Part shown: positions 24,701 to 32,900 of the stretch, piece by piece | Layout of the letters: each line of letters opens with the position of its first letter | Numbering within the stretch: the stretch's first letter is position 1 | Assembly (NCBI RefSeq): GCF_009193355.1 | Contig: NZ_WBVT01000014.1 | Span: forward strand, 1-61,695 | DNA length: 61,695 nt | Origin: Bifidobacterium leontopitheci | Lineage (GTDB): Bacteria > Actinomycetota > Actinomycetes > Actinomycetales > Bifidobacteriaceae | Reading direction: 5' to 3' | The notes under the pieces: model-generated | Database searches by the model: none | The model's input: the letters and a program-made list of their open reading frames with translations, nothing else | What the model was told of the DNA's origin: nothing | Program-made: the position numbers and the translations under genes

Positions 24701-26334
24701 TCGACGCCGCCGACTACACGGTCTCCGCCGCGGATGCTTCCGGTGCCGCGGTCGATCTGACCAAGCCGTTCGCGGATGCCGCGGTCGGCAAGGTGACGGT
24801 CACGGTGACGCTGACCGCCGACCCGACCAAGACCGCGACGTTCGAGATCACCGTGAAGGCCAAGCCCGTCACCGTGACCGGCATCAAGGTCACCGCCAAG
24901 CCGACGACCACCGAGTACACGGTCGGCCAGACGTTCTCGGCGGACGGCCTGACCGTCATCAAGACCATGTCCGACGGCACGCAGGTCGCGCTGACGGACG
25001 CCGAGTACACGGTCTCCGCCGCGACTGCCGCGGGTGCCGCCGTCGACCTGACCAAGCCGTTCGCCGACGCCGCCATCGGCAAGGTGACGGTGACGGTCTC
25101 GCTCAAGTCCGACACCGCCAAGACCGCGACGTTCGACGTGACGGTCAAGGCCAAGCCGGCGCCGACGCTCGAATCCATCAAGGTCGCCTCCAAGCCGAGC
25201 ACCGTGACGTACACCGTCGGTGACACGTTCACGGCCGACGGCCTCAAGGTCGTCAAGGTCATGTCCGACAAGTCCGAGGTCGTGGCCGAGGACGGCGAGT
25301 ACACGCTCGCCGCCGTGGACGCCGACGGCTCGGTGGTCGACCTGACCAAGCCGTTCGCGGTGACCGGCAAGGTGACCGTGACCGTGCTGCTCGACGGCAA
25401 GAAGGCCACGTTCGACGTGACCGTCAACGAAGCCGACAAGAGCGAGCTGAACGCCGCGATCGCCGACGCCGAAAAGCTGACCGCCGACAAGTACACGGCC
25501 GAGACGTGGGCTGCGTTCGAGAAGGCGCTGGCCGCCGCGAAGGAGGTCGCCGGCTCCAAGACCGCGACCGCCAAGCAGGTCGCCGACGCACTCGCCGCGC
25601 TCAAGGCCGCGCAGGACGCGCTTGTGGTCAAGCCGGCACCGACCGTCGAGTCGGTCAAGGTGACGGCCGAGCCGAAGAAGGTCACGTACAAGTACGGCGA
25701 GACGTTCTCCGCCGACGGGCTCGCGGTCGCGGCCGTGCTGTCCGACGGCACGGAGACCGCGCTCGAGCCGGCCGAGTACACGGTTACGGCCGTGGACGCT
25801 GACGGTTCTGCGGTCGACCTGGGTGCGCCGTTCGCGGTGACCGGCAAGGTGACCGTGACCGTCGCGCTCAAGGCCGATCCGACCAAGACCGCGACCTTCA
25901 CGGTGACGGTCACGCCGGTCGCCTCCGACGAGGACCGCGCGGCACTGGCTGCTGAGGTGACTGAGGCCGAGAAGCTCAAGGCCGCGGACTACGAGTCCGG
26001 CTGGGATGCGTTCCAGGCTGCGCTTGCCGCCGCCAAGGACGTGCTCGCCGATCCGGCGTCCACCAAGGCCGATCTGGCCGCCGCGCTCAACGCGCTCAAG
26101 GGTGCGCAGGACGGACTGGTACGCAAGGGCCAGGGCGGCAACGGTGCTGGCAACGGTTCCGGTAACGGTGGTTCGGCTGTGAAGCCGGGTGCCGGTGCTG
26201 GCGCTGGTAAGCCGCAGACGCCGGGTCAGCTGGGTCTGTCCAAGACCGGCGCTTCGGTCGCGGGCGTGGCTGTGGCGGCTGTGCTGCTGCTGGCCGCGGG
26301 TGTGGCGGTGACGCTGCGCCGTCGCCGGGCCTGA
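18760..26334 (+). CDS. Giant anchored beta-helix + GH43_24-like exo-beta-1,3-galactanase
   Basis: This 2524-aa protein has a signal peptide (GGIVAAATLLSLGLVVAPTAQA). Residues ~40-630 form a right-handed beta-helix with YVDCQAAAGGDG, SGINMSTDFRCRE and DGTAWDFDYGTRN (Asp370 and Asp377). A carbohydrate-binding beta-sandwich lies at ~730-917, an Ig-like domain at ~925-1003 and an F5/8C-like domain at ~1007-1160. Residues ~1180-1635 are GH43: IQAHGG and YYWYGED, then ERPKV (Glu1330), SRDMTVFQDDDG, LEAPALF (Glu1492) and SQTASVF (Gln1569). That E/E/Q pattern without a normal base matches subfamily 24. A lectin-like domain with a calcium-type loop (DSDNNGYIDKE, from 1842), Ig-like and FIVAR repeats, LSKTG, a membrane helix and RRRRA follow. 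Enzyme assignment is good; the beta-helix substrate is unknown. Confidence 0.88.
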   Translation: MIGKKITGGIVAAATLLSLGLVVAPTAQAATTAAPAATPTATGTTYYVDCQAAAGGDGTQAKPFNSFTTANVQAAKLTAGDQLLFKRGTTCTGENQTVNGAANVKAALRLVGVKGTADAPIVVSDYGDASAPAPVLAGDGVADVVLLRNSEYVTVQNLDITNTDAEANHYKYMRRGITAENDNAGKLSGIVIRNNTIHDIYGEKQKDLGGSAAIQLENYGRSIPVDGATQTKGSVKTDNSRKTRSWFDDVQIVGNTITNVNRSGINMSTDFRCREDVAWDCGLSGSTRDQYPWTPNTNLYIAENTLKDIGGDGIVVQMSDGAVVEKNYLENAASISGQGSNAGIWNWNSDNTLFQYNEVTNTQRLPGNNDGTAWDFDYGTRNTVFQYNYSHDNAGGSALVCACTNWMGTKENIGLAIGGVFRYNLSVNDGVAAKKIADNVIDSYRTAQLYGITDLNFYNNTVVLPEGDNVTFAGVNNSDGASVSYANNVIIAQDGTNLADQNGKVADDQFQLNYGNNLYVGGDAAKWAKAGKNGNTTVTLADYLAATGVDLAAVAKGDLSSLYGEKATAYAKAKGRAMASDDFPFAISNTHLTAKNALKTLDFPHGFNHAKQTYGDQVAVSGWSAPAVGAFQGAATTETGKAADLAAGKSATIDAPGNSTIEVTATTSGDAQLGVALANDRGYTQTTSGEAGKKTLFVRTSSDVSKLTLTNTGKSGDVTGITLKTVYDQLWDGSFESVYQSGSGGNGVSPWSPANRDHSKSHDNDNTARVKRYRSDLNQKDAVVSGERAAKLGKLDGVSFTQIDQRNIPAKRGKTYQLGFWATTGDSTDDKSTVTATVKYRKEGSGAGGSFGQYATQLLAKSADGKTAAAGEKIYVTGSFTVPWDAAADSALWVNIQQGDLKDGSFAYIDNVTLTEVPTPATDIASIAVTKQPTKTAYKPGEELDTTGLEVTATLNDGKTRKLDASEYTLLGFDSTKAGTVTVTVKLNADGDKTATFDVTVKNEVDLANKFCANAAVSDVQTKWGTSSAKYTCDGDLSTNWSNWKDASENAPANPAWANWTFDKKYKLDNLYFYVDQTSAEAAPKSVKVQYLAENDKDWVDTDITFTPNTSDKTKPTVADLSKLPATKAISLILTPTTPSNDGEYPYVKVAEVKIIQAADDNGYTPVKPATNVPTTDKVPTYTKFEAIADPGTGSKDYFKPLWYAKDSDTATTGKHIQAHGGQVVPVQENGKTVYYWYGEDRSSGYYNSHGVHVYRSEDGMNWVDKGIALRSIYYDAELTDDDYFVNLYGLKKADGTIDTAKAKKIAYYLNTNTDEDGDGVKDVANAIFERPKVLYNAKTKKYVMWWHADGSPTVASTSNYARSLAGVAVSDSPTGPFKLVGAYRLPNREDYKTGHSAAVPGGSRDMTVFQDDDGTAYVVYSSEENRTLYIAKLNDDYTNVVKTTTDTSKIQDIDLQYSADGQYPYTLADGGEGAPVSGKDFVIVKDRGMLEAPALFKTNGKYYLIASGATGWAPNKQTYYTADSILGKWIRGVQADDEYENTNFASLPEGADGLLSVGDTRGSTFGSQTASVFEYQPGKFIYIGDRWNSGAADSTYVWLPLTVNKTTGALTMQNPATQDPSAYGDGWDASYWDQTASNPLNLESIKVNGEEVANFDGGTLNYTVNTGVWGKVPTVEATAVNPDDVTVTTDVNTARAIITVTAKDDKTKTANATADKTRVYKVNFTSTVDGAKAVADPWKTTSWGNAGAFAQGDADGSFRIVDKANTGAWTNKDNLSAIYQPAKLEVGGSIVTTITSSQAGSNEDPRAGIIVRNDLSEAGRGTAHGYALLVAGVSGSFFQTDSDNNGYIDKESAKTAEAATSADTPLTIKLVRNSKTEIEGFYQVPGSAADSEWKSLGTATLGDDAADKLDVGVFATSNNGRSDYNVIFDGTAIATKAEPTVESIKVAADPTKTEYTVGDTFSADGLKVTKSLSDGTEADVDAADYTVSAADASGAAVDLTKPFADAAVGKVTVTVTLTADPTKTATFEITVKAKPVTVTGIKVTAKPTTTEYTVGQTFSADGLTVIKTMSDGTQVALTDAEYTVSAATAAGAAVDLTKPFADAAIGKVTVTVSLKSDTAKTATFDVTVKAKPAPTLESIKVASKPSTVTYTVGDTFTADGLKVVKVMSDKSEVVAEDGEYTLAAVDADGSVVDLTKPFAVTGKVTVTVLLDGKKATFDVTVNEADKSELNAAIADAEKLTADKYTAETWAAFEKALAAAKEVAGSKTATAKQVADALAALKAAQDALVVKPAPTVESVKVTAEPKKVTYKYGETFSADGLAVAAVLSDGTETALEPAEYTVTAVDADGSAVDLGAPFAVTGKVTVTVALKADPTKTATFTVTVTPVASDEDRAALAAEVTEAEKLKAADYESGWDAFQAALAAAKDVLADPASTKADLAAALNALKGAQDGLVRKGQGGNGAGNGSGNGGSAVKPGAGAGAGKPQTPGQLGLSKTGASVAGVAVAAVLLLAAGVAVTLRRRRA

Positions 26335-26376
26335 GATTGGCTGGGCCGGTTCGCGGGTTGGACTAGCCCGCCCTCG

Positions 26377-26503
26377 GCCCCCTCGGTGGAGGGGGCTGTC
26401 AGCCGTAGGCTGACTGGGGGAGCGTCCTGCCGGCTTGGCCGGCCAATGGCCTGATTGCCTGATAGGCGGGGCGGGGTTCCTTCGGGAGCCTCGCCCCGTT
26501 TTG
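26377..26503 (+). terminator. Repeat copy and terminator after the first giant gene
   Basis: A copy of the intergenic repeat (CCCCCTCGGTGGAGGGGG, GCTGTCAGCCGTAGGCTGAC, TGGGGGAGCG) spans about 26380-26425. A GC-rich hairpin (CGGGGCGGGG and CCTCGCCCCG, 26467-26498) then ends in TTTT. Nearly the same terminator follows the giant genes ending at 34398 and 51920. Confidence 0.75.
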
Positions 26504-26519
26504 CGTGTGCGGGGTGTCT

Positions 26520-27205
26520 ACTCCCGGTTATCTCCCATATCGACGCTGCGGGATGGGAGGAAGTCGGGAGTAACCGGATCCTACTCCCAGAATTCTCCCG
26601 TCCGATGAGTTTGGGATGGGAGAAGATTGGGAGTCTCAATCGATGACTCCCGGTTTTCTCCCATTCTGGTGGCTTGAAATGGGAGAAGACCGGGAGTTGC
26701 TGGACTTGACTCCCGGAATTCTCCCGTCCGGCGACCGTGGGGTGGGAGGAAGTCGGGAGTAGTCGGATTCTACTCCCGGGTTTCTCCCGTCCGATGGGTT
26801 TGGGATGGGAGAAGATTGGGAGTGGCGGGCCTCTTCTCCTGGAATTCTCCCATTCTGGGGGTTCGAAATGGGAGAAGATAAGGAGTCTCGATCGGGAACT
26901 CCCGGTTTTCTCCCATTTCGAGGGGTTGGGATGGGAGAAAGACGGGAGTTTCGGCCGGTGGCTCCCGGAATTCTCCCGTATCGACGCTGCGGGATGGGAG
27001 GATTCCGGGAGTTCACGGCCGGACCGGCCCGTGGGGCGGGGTTCCTTCGGGAGTCCCGCCCCGCTTTGCGTGTGCGTGCCGGAGCCACTCCGGGTTTTTC
27101 CCGTCCGGCGACCGCGGGGTGGGAGGATTCCGGGAGTAACCGGATCCTACTCCCGTCTTTCTCCCATTTTGGGGGCTTGAAATGGGAGAAACCCGGGAGT
27201 TTCGG
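26520..27205. repeat. 63-bp-period palindrome array (ACTCCCGG family), longest locus
   Basis: Units begin at 26520, 26583, 26646, 26709, 26772, 26835, 26898 and 26961, every step exactly 63 bp. Each is a 19-bp arm (ACTCCCGGTTTTCTCCCAT type), a 14-bp loop, an inverted 19-bp arm (ATGGGAGAAAACCGGGAGT type) and an 11-bp spacer. Loops repeat from a small set (ATCGACGCTGCGGG, CCGATGGGTTTGGG, TCTGGTGGCTTGAA and others). One unit is replaced by a terminator-like copy at 27031-27066, after which the array resumes in phase at 27087 and 27149. The open frames here reflect the repeats. Confidence 0.92.
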
Positions 27206-27369
27206 CTGGCTGTTATTCCGTTGCTGTGGTCCGGTGCCCGTTTTCAATCAACGGCGTCGCCGGCTTAATCGGGAACGGATGGTTCGCGCTGACATGAGTT
27301 TTCCGCTGAAGTCCGAGAGGCGCCGTTCCCCGACGCCGGTATTCCTGCATGGCGGTCAGAATTGGCACT

Positions 27370-27419
27370 AAGGGTATCGCGATTAAGGGTATCGCGATTA
27401 CCTTAATCGTGATACCCTT
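27370..27419 (+). promoter_or_regulatory. Operator-like repeats upstream of ATPase gene
   Basis: AAGGGTATCGCGATT occurs twice in direct tandem (27370-27384, 27385-27399) and once inverted as AATCGTGATACCCTT (27405-27419). The inverted pair is separated by 5 bp. This lies 39 bp before the ATPase start and looks like a repressor binding region. The DNA-binding protein is not identified. Confidence 0.65.
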
Positions 27420-27457
27420 AATGATACTGGGGTGAACCGGATGCCGGAGGGGGTGCG

Positions 27458-28879
27458 ATGTTTGTTGCGCGTGAGCACGAGTTGCAAGTGCTGAACCGGT
27501 TGTTCGACAGCGACTCGTTTGAGATGGTGGTGTTGTATGGCAGACGTCGCGTGGGGAAGACGACGCTGATCGATGAGTTCGTCAAGGGCAAGCGCGTGCT
27601 GTACTTCACGGCGGTGCAGCAAAGCGCCAAGCTGAATCTGGCGGATTTCTCCAGAGCGGTGTTCTCATTCTTCGGCATGCCGGATTCCACGCCGTCGTTC
27701 GGCGGATGGCCGGACGCGTTGTCCTTCGTCGTCGATCGGGCAAGGCAGACCGGCGAACGCGTGGTGTTCGTATTCGACGAGTTTCCCTATGCCGCCGCCG
27801 CGGAGCATGCGTTGCCGTCCATGCTGCAGATAGCGATTGACCATGGGTTTCTCGACACCAAGGTGACGATGATCCTCTCCGGCAGTAACGAGGGGTTCAT
27901 GGAGAACGACGTGCTCGGCCGGAAGAGTCCCCTGTACGGGCGGCGTACCGCACAGATCAGGCTGCTGCCGTTCGATTACGCGGACGCGGCGAAATTCCTG
28001 CCTGATACGTCTGCGCAGGATCTGGTTCGGTATTATGCGACCTTTGGCGGCACGCCGTACTACCTGGCTCGTATACGCGAGTCCGACGGTTTCGAGTCCA
28101 ACGTGCTTCGCCTGATGTTCGACGGTCTCGGCGTATTGCGTGAGGAGCCTATAATGCTGCTGCGCCAGGAACTGAGGGAGCCCGCGCTGTATTACTCGAT
28201 ATTGCGGTCCATCGCCAGCGGCAATGCGACGCCGAAGCTCATCGCCGAACATGCCGGCGTCGAAGCTGATTCGGTTGGGGCGTATCTGAAGACATTGGTC
28301 GATCTGCGCCTGATCGAGCGGAAGGTTCCGTTCGGCGACGACCCCGCCAAGTCGCGGAAGGGCATGTATGTGGTCGACGATCCGTTCTTCGCGTACTGGT
28401 TCCGTTTCGTGGGCCGCAACATGAGCATATTGGACGGTGGCATCAGCGAGTCGGTCGCGCGTCGTCTTGCGTTCGGCCCGGCGTTCGACACATACGTCGG
28501 CCAGCAGTTCGAGACGATCTGCCGGCAGTGGCTGTTCCGCGCCAATGCCGCCGGCGAGTTGCCGTTTATCGCCACGCAGTTCGGCAAGTGGTGGGGTACC
28601 GATCCCGTCGCCCGCGAGCAGACGGATATCGATGTGGTCGCAGCCGATCCCATTGCCAAGACGATGCTGCTCGGCGAGTGCAAGTGGCGCAATTCGTGCA
28701 ATGAGACAGAGGCCATCGGAAGGTTGCGGCGACGTGCCGGTTTGGTTCGTGGGTTTTCGGCGGATGATGCGTGGTTCGCGTTGTTCACCAAGAATGTCGT
28801 CAGCGAGGCCGCTCGGGCCCATTACGCGGACGATGCGCGGATGCGGTTCGTCTCGGCGGAAGACCTGTACGGCATGTGA
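27458..28879 (+). CDS. ATP-binding protein with C-terminal DUF234-like nuclease-fold domain
   Basis: This 473-aa protein has an N-terminal P-loop ATPase (Walker A YGRRRVGKTTLIDEF at about residues 27-41; Walker B VVFVFDEFPYA; sensor-like MILSGSN). A winged-helix part follows (PKLIAEHAGVEADSVGAYLK). The C-terminal region (about 325-470) resembles DUF234, a PD-(D/E)XK nuclease-like fold, with TDIDVVAADP and LLGECKW giving a D...ExK pattern. The family is common in bacteria and archaea but its role is unknown; defence or mobile-DNA functions are only guesses. GGAGGGGG precedes the ATG. It stands alone between the first and second giant genes and has its own operator-like repeats. Confidence 0.8.
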   Translation: MFVAREHELQVLNRLFDSDSFEMVVLYGRRRVGKTTLIDEFVKGKRVLYFTAVQQSAKLNLADFSRAVFSFFGMPDSTPSFGGWPDALSFVVDRARQTGERVVFVFDEFPYAAAAEHALPSMLQIAIDHGFLDTKVTMILSGSNEGFMENDVLGRKSPLYGRRTAQIRLLPFDYADAAKFLPDTSAQDLVRYYATFGGTPYYLARIRESDGFESNVLRLMFDGLGVLREEPIMLLRQELREPALYYSILRSIASGNATPKLIAEHAGVEADSVGAYLKTLVDLRLIERKVPFGDDPAKSRKGMYVVDDPFFAYWFRFVGRNMSILDGGISESVARRLAFGPAFDTYVGQQFETICRQWLFRANAAGELPFIATQFGKWWGTDPVAREQTDIDVVAADPIAKTMLLGECKWRNSCNETEAIGRLRRRAGLVRGFSADDAWFALFTKNVVSEAARAHYADDARMRFVSAEDLYGM

Positions 28880-28927
28880 CTGCCTTCCGGCATGTGAGCG
28901 GTCCGGCGGACTTGGGTCGTCCCCTAG

Positions 28928-29400
28928 GGGCTGTCGGCGAAGTCGACTGGGGGGAGCGTCATCCGGCCGGTCCGCTTTCTCCTGGTTTTCTCCCGTCTGG
29001 CGACCGTGGGATGGGAGAAAACCGGGAGTGGCTGGACTTGACTCCCGTCTTTCTCCCATTCCGAGGGGTCGAGATGGGAAGATTTCAGGAGTTTCGGCTG
29101 GTGACTCCCGAATTCGGCTGGTGACTCCCGGTTTTCTCCCATATTGGCGCTGCGGGATGGGAGGATTTCGGGAGTTCGCGGCCGGACCGACCCGTCGGCG
29201 TCCGTTTTTGACTAGGAGGATTGCGAGGCTAGTGGGGGACGCCCGCTAATCGGCCTAGTAGCGTCCGTTTTCGGCTAGGAGGGTTGGCGAACGGGTCGGG
29301 AACGACCGGGAATCAGGTGATTGGCGTCCGTTTTCGACCATGACGGCGGTCGGGACGGCGGAATATGCCTGCTGCCGTGGGCCGGTCGGCGTCCGTGCCC
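28928..29400. repeat. Mixed 63-bp arrays after ATPase gene
   Basis: A short repeat copy (CTGTCGGCGAAGTCGACTGG) lies at about 28931-28950. ACTCCCGG-family units begin at 28978, 29041 and 29104 (63-bp steps), with a 20-bp slipped copy at 29124. The CGTCCG family then begins at 29199, 29262 and 29325 (63-bp steps), with a weak copy at 29390. The junction distance 29124 to 29199 is 75 bp, the same as at two other loci. The remaining 29401-29700 shows no gene or site I recognise. Confidence 0.85.
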
Positions 29401-29722
29401 CCCAAAACTACCGCTATCGGCATGGCTGGTGGTTGTTTTTTGGAATTACGGCTGTGTGTTGTGTATATGCTCCGTGGAGTTGCCTTCAGATGTCCGTTTT
29501 CGCCCAAAGTGCTTGCCCGCCGGCTGTAAAAGGCGCCAAACGTCCGCAGGGCGACGATTCGGGGAAGTGGACCGCGCGCGATGGCGGGCGCTCGGAAGGT
29601 TGTCCCGCAAACGTCGGCCTGACGGGTCGATCTTGCCGAGCCCCTGTCCGTGTCCTGTCTGAACACTGATTCGGCACCCGTAAAACCGGTGAAATACCGG
29701 CCTTAAAACAATTCAAGAATAA

Positions 29723-29776
29723 AAGCGCTTACAATTCCATAATCGCCGTGTGACCGGTTACGTAATGTGATATTGT
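29723..29776 (+). promoter_or_regulatory. Promoter and operators of the second beta-helix gene
   Basis: AAGCGCTT (29723-29730) is followed by GTGACCGGTTAC (29750-29761). With the geometry of the first giant gene, the -35 would be GTGTGA (29748-29753) and the -10 TATTGT (29771-29776), 17 bp apart. The leader to the ATG is about 200 bp. Confidence 0.68.
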
Positions 29777-29979
29777 TAACACCAACCGATGTGGTTGTGG
29801 GCAAGGCGGTTCGCAATCGCATATGGGACGACCAGTAGGCAAACAACACAACACCATATGGCAACGAGATATCCGCACCGTCGCATTGAAACGATTTAGT
29901 GATACGTACCACCACTCGGATATCAGCGAAAGCCACATGGTACCCGGTCAAGAACGACCAGGCATGAAAGGAGAGCGCA

Positions 29980-32900
29980 ATGAAACCATTGCGAGCCATA
30001 GTGGGAGGCAGCGTCGCCGCGGCGACACTGCTGTCCATGGGAGTGCTGGTGGCTCCGTCCACCGCATTCGCCGTAGAGCCCAGCGCCGCGCAGTCCACGG
30101 GCGCCGCGTACTACGTGGACTGCTCCGCGCAGACCAACGGCGACGGCACCGAAGCCAGCCCGTTCAACTCGCTCACCGCTGCCAACGCCCAGGCGGCAAA
30201 GCTGAACGCCGGCGAACAGCTGCTGTTCAAGCGCGGCACCACCTGCACGTCGGTCGGCGAAGGCGAGAACAAGGTCGGATTGCAGATCATCGGCCGTCAC
30301 GGCAACGACACCGCCGGTCCGATCGTCATCGATGCCTACGGCGACGCCACCCAAGCCAAGCCGAAGCTCGAAGGTGACGGCGTACGCGAGACCGTGCTCG
30401 TCGAAAACTCCTCATACGTGGAGGTCCGCAACCTCGACATCTCCAACAAGGACGCCGCAGCAGCCGACCAGTACCAGCACATGCGCCGCGGCATTGCCGT
30501 CATCAACCAGGACCAGGGCGAGCTCAGGCATTTCGTGCTCGAAGGCAACGACATCCACGACGTGCTCGGCGAGGGCAAGAAGGACCTCGGCGGCTCCGGC
30601 GCCATCCAGCTGGAAGTGTACAGCTCCAGCTACCTCGGCTGGGACGACAAGAACGGCGAGTGGAAGGTCCAGGACGACAACGACGCGGCCAAGCACACGC
30701 GCTCCTGGTTCAACGAAACGCTGGTGGCGAACAACACCGTGAGGAACGTCTCGCGCTCCGGCATCAACATGTCGACCGACTTCAAGTGCCGTGAGGAGAC
30801 CGCGTGGGACGGCGGCGGCGTGTGCAACGCCAACCGCCGCGAACTGCACCCGTGGACCCCGTCCAGGAACCTCATCATCCGCAACAACCATCTTGAGCAC
30901 GTGGGCGGCGACGGCATCGTCGCGCAGATGACCGACGGCGCCGTGGTCGAAGGCAACTACCTTGCGTGGGCTGCCGAGAAGGCGCTGAGCAACAACGCCG
31001 GCATCTGGAACTGGAACGCCGACAACACGCTGTTCCAGTACAACGAGGTCACCAACACGCAGAAGATCGGCAACAACGACGGCACCGCGTGGGACTTCGA
31101 CTACGGCACGCGCAACACGGTCTTCCAGTACAACTACAGTCACGACAACGCCGGCGGATCGATGCTGTTCTGCGGCTGCGGCTCCTGGAAGAGCGCCGGC
31201 CTCGGCTGGGCGACCGGCGCCACGTTCCGCTACAACATCTCCGTCAACGACGGCTACGCCGACGAGCTGGCGGACGGTTCCGGCGACACCGGCCGTCTGA
31301 TGTTCCTCGCCGGCGCGACCGACGCGAGCTTCTACAACAACACGTTCGTCATGCCGGCCGACCAGGGCAAGGGCCTGAAGCTGACCGACGGCGGCGGCGA
31401 CAGCACCAGCGTGCTGTTCGCCAACAACCTGTTCATCTCCGACGGCGCAGTCAAGGACGAGAACGGCAAGCTGGACAGCACCGTCTCCGGCAACCCCCAC
31501 CTCAACTGGAAGAACAACGTGTTCGTCGGACCGGCCAGCGGATGGCCGGCGCCGACCGAGAACGGCAACCGGCTCGTCGACCTGGCCGCGTTCCTCGCGG
31601 ACGCGAACACGACGATGAAGAACCTGCGCAGCGGCGACCTGTCGAAGCTCGACATCGACTCGACGTACCTGGCCGGCGCGGGCGCACCGATCGCGCACGA
31701 AGGTGTCAGGGACTTCTTTGACCGCGCGGTCCCCGCGTACGGCAACCCCGACGTCGGCGCGATCCAGCGCACCGGCGTGGACGCCGCCGAAACCACCGCG
31801 CAGAAGGCCGCGGCCATCGCCGTGACCGACTCCGCCACGTTCTCGGTCCCGGCGAACGCCACCATCAAAGTGAGCGGCACCGTCAGCAACGGCAACGAAC
31901 TCGTGCTGCGCCGCGGCAACGACTGGTACTCGTTCAAGCAGGAACTCGGCTATGCAACTGCCGACGGCACCAAGCAGACCGGCTACGTGCGCATGTCGAA
32001 CGACGGCGGCACGCTCGACGTGATCTGCCAGCCCAAAGACTCCAAGAACGCGGCCGGACAGTGCACGGACGTGACCGTCACGACCGCGGTCGACGACATG
32101 ATCGACGGCTCGTTCGAAGCCACCGGCGGCTCGCCATGGTCCATCAGCGGCTTCGTCGACGGTTCGGACACCCGCATCGACTTCGACAACTTCAACGCGA
32201 AGGGCGACGACAAGAAATACCTCGTCGCGGACGGCAAACTGCGCGGCAAGATCCCCAGCTTCGAGTCGCGCACCCATGAGTCCGGCTCCGTCGCCGCGGG
32301 CGAATACGCCGGCTTCCTCGGCTCCACGACGCCCGCCGCCGGCAGCAGCGACGCCACGTTCTTCGTCGACACGCTCAACCAGCGCAACATTCCGGCCGAG
32401 CCGGGCGCCACCTACACGCTCGGCTTCTGGACCGTGCTCGGCAAGTCGAAGGACGACACCGCGCCGCAGGTCACCGCGACCGTCAAGTACCGCAAGGCCG
32501 GCAGCGGCACGGGTGCCGACTTCGACCAGTATCAGGATCTCGGCGACTCCCCCGTCGTGTTCAGGACCGCCGAAACTGACGCCAACGGCAAGGCAGTCAA
32601 GTCCGGCGCGAAGGTGTTCGTCACCGGAACGTTCACCGTGCCCGCCGACGCTGCCCCCGAAGGCAACCTGTGGCTGAGCGTCGCACAGCCGAACCTCGCA
32701 GCCGACGGCACCGCCGCCGTTGACGACATCACGCTCGTCAAGGCCGACGCCGCACCGAAGGTCACCGTCGGCTCGCTGAACACCGCCGCCAAGGAAGGCC
32801 AGACCATCGCCGCCTACGCCACGGTCAACGGCGCCCAGCCCGGCGTGACCTACCTGTGGCAGAAGCAGCAGGCCGACGGCTCCTGGAAGGACGTGCAGAC

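Noticed and set aside
26520..27205. CRISPR array
   Set aside because: Units are hairpins with 14-bp loops and 11-bp spacers that recur at other loci; there are no cas genes or normal repeat-spacer sizes.
26737..27371. Plus-strand frames of 147 and 188 codons giving a repeated LLPGFSRPMGLGWEKIGS-like protein
   Set aside because: The repetition follows the 63-bp DNA array, and 63 is a multiple of three so frames stay open. No ribosome site or domain is seen.
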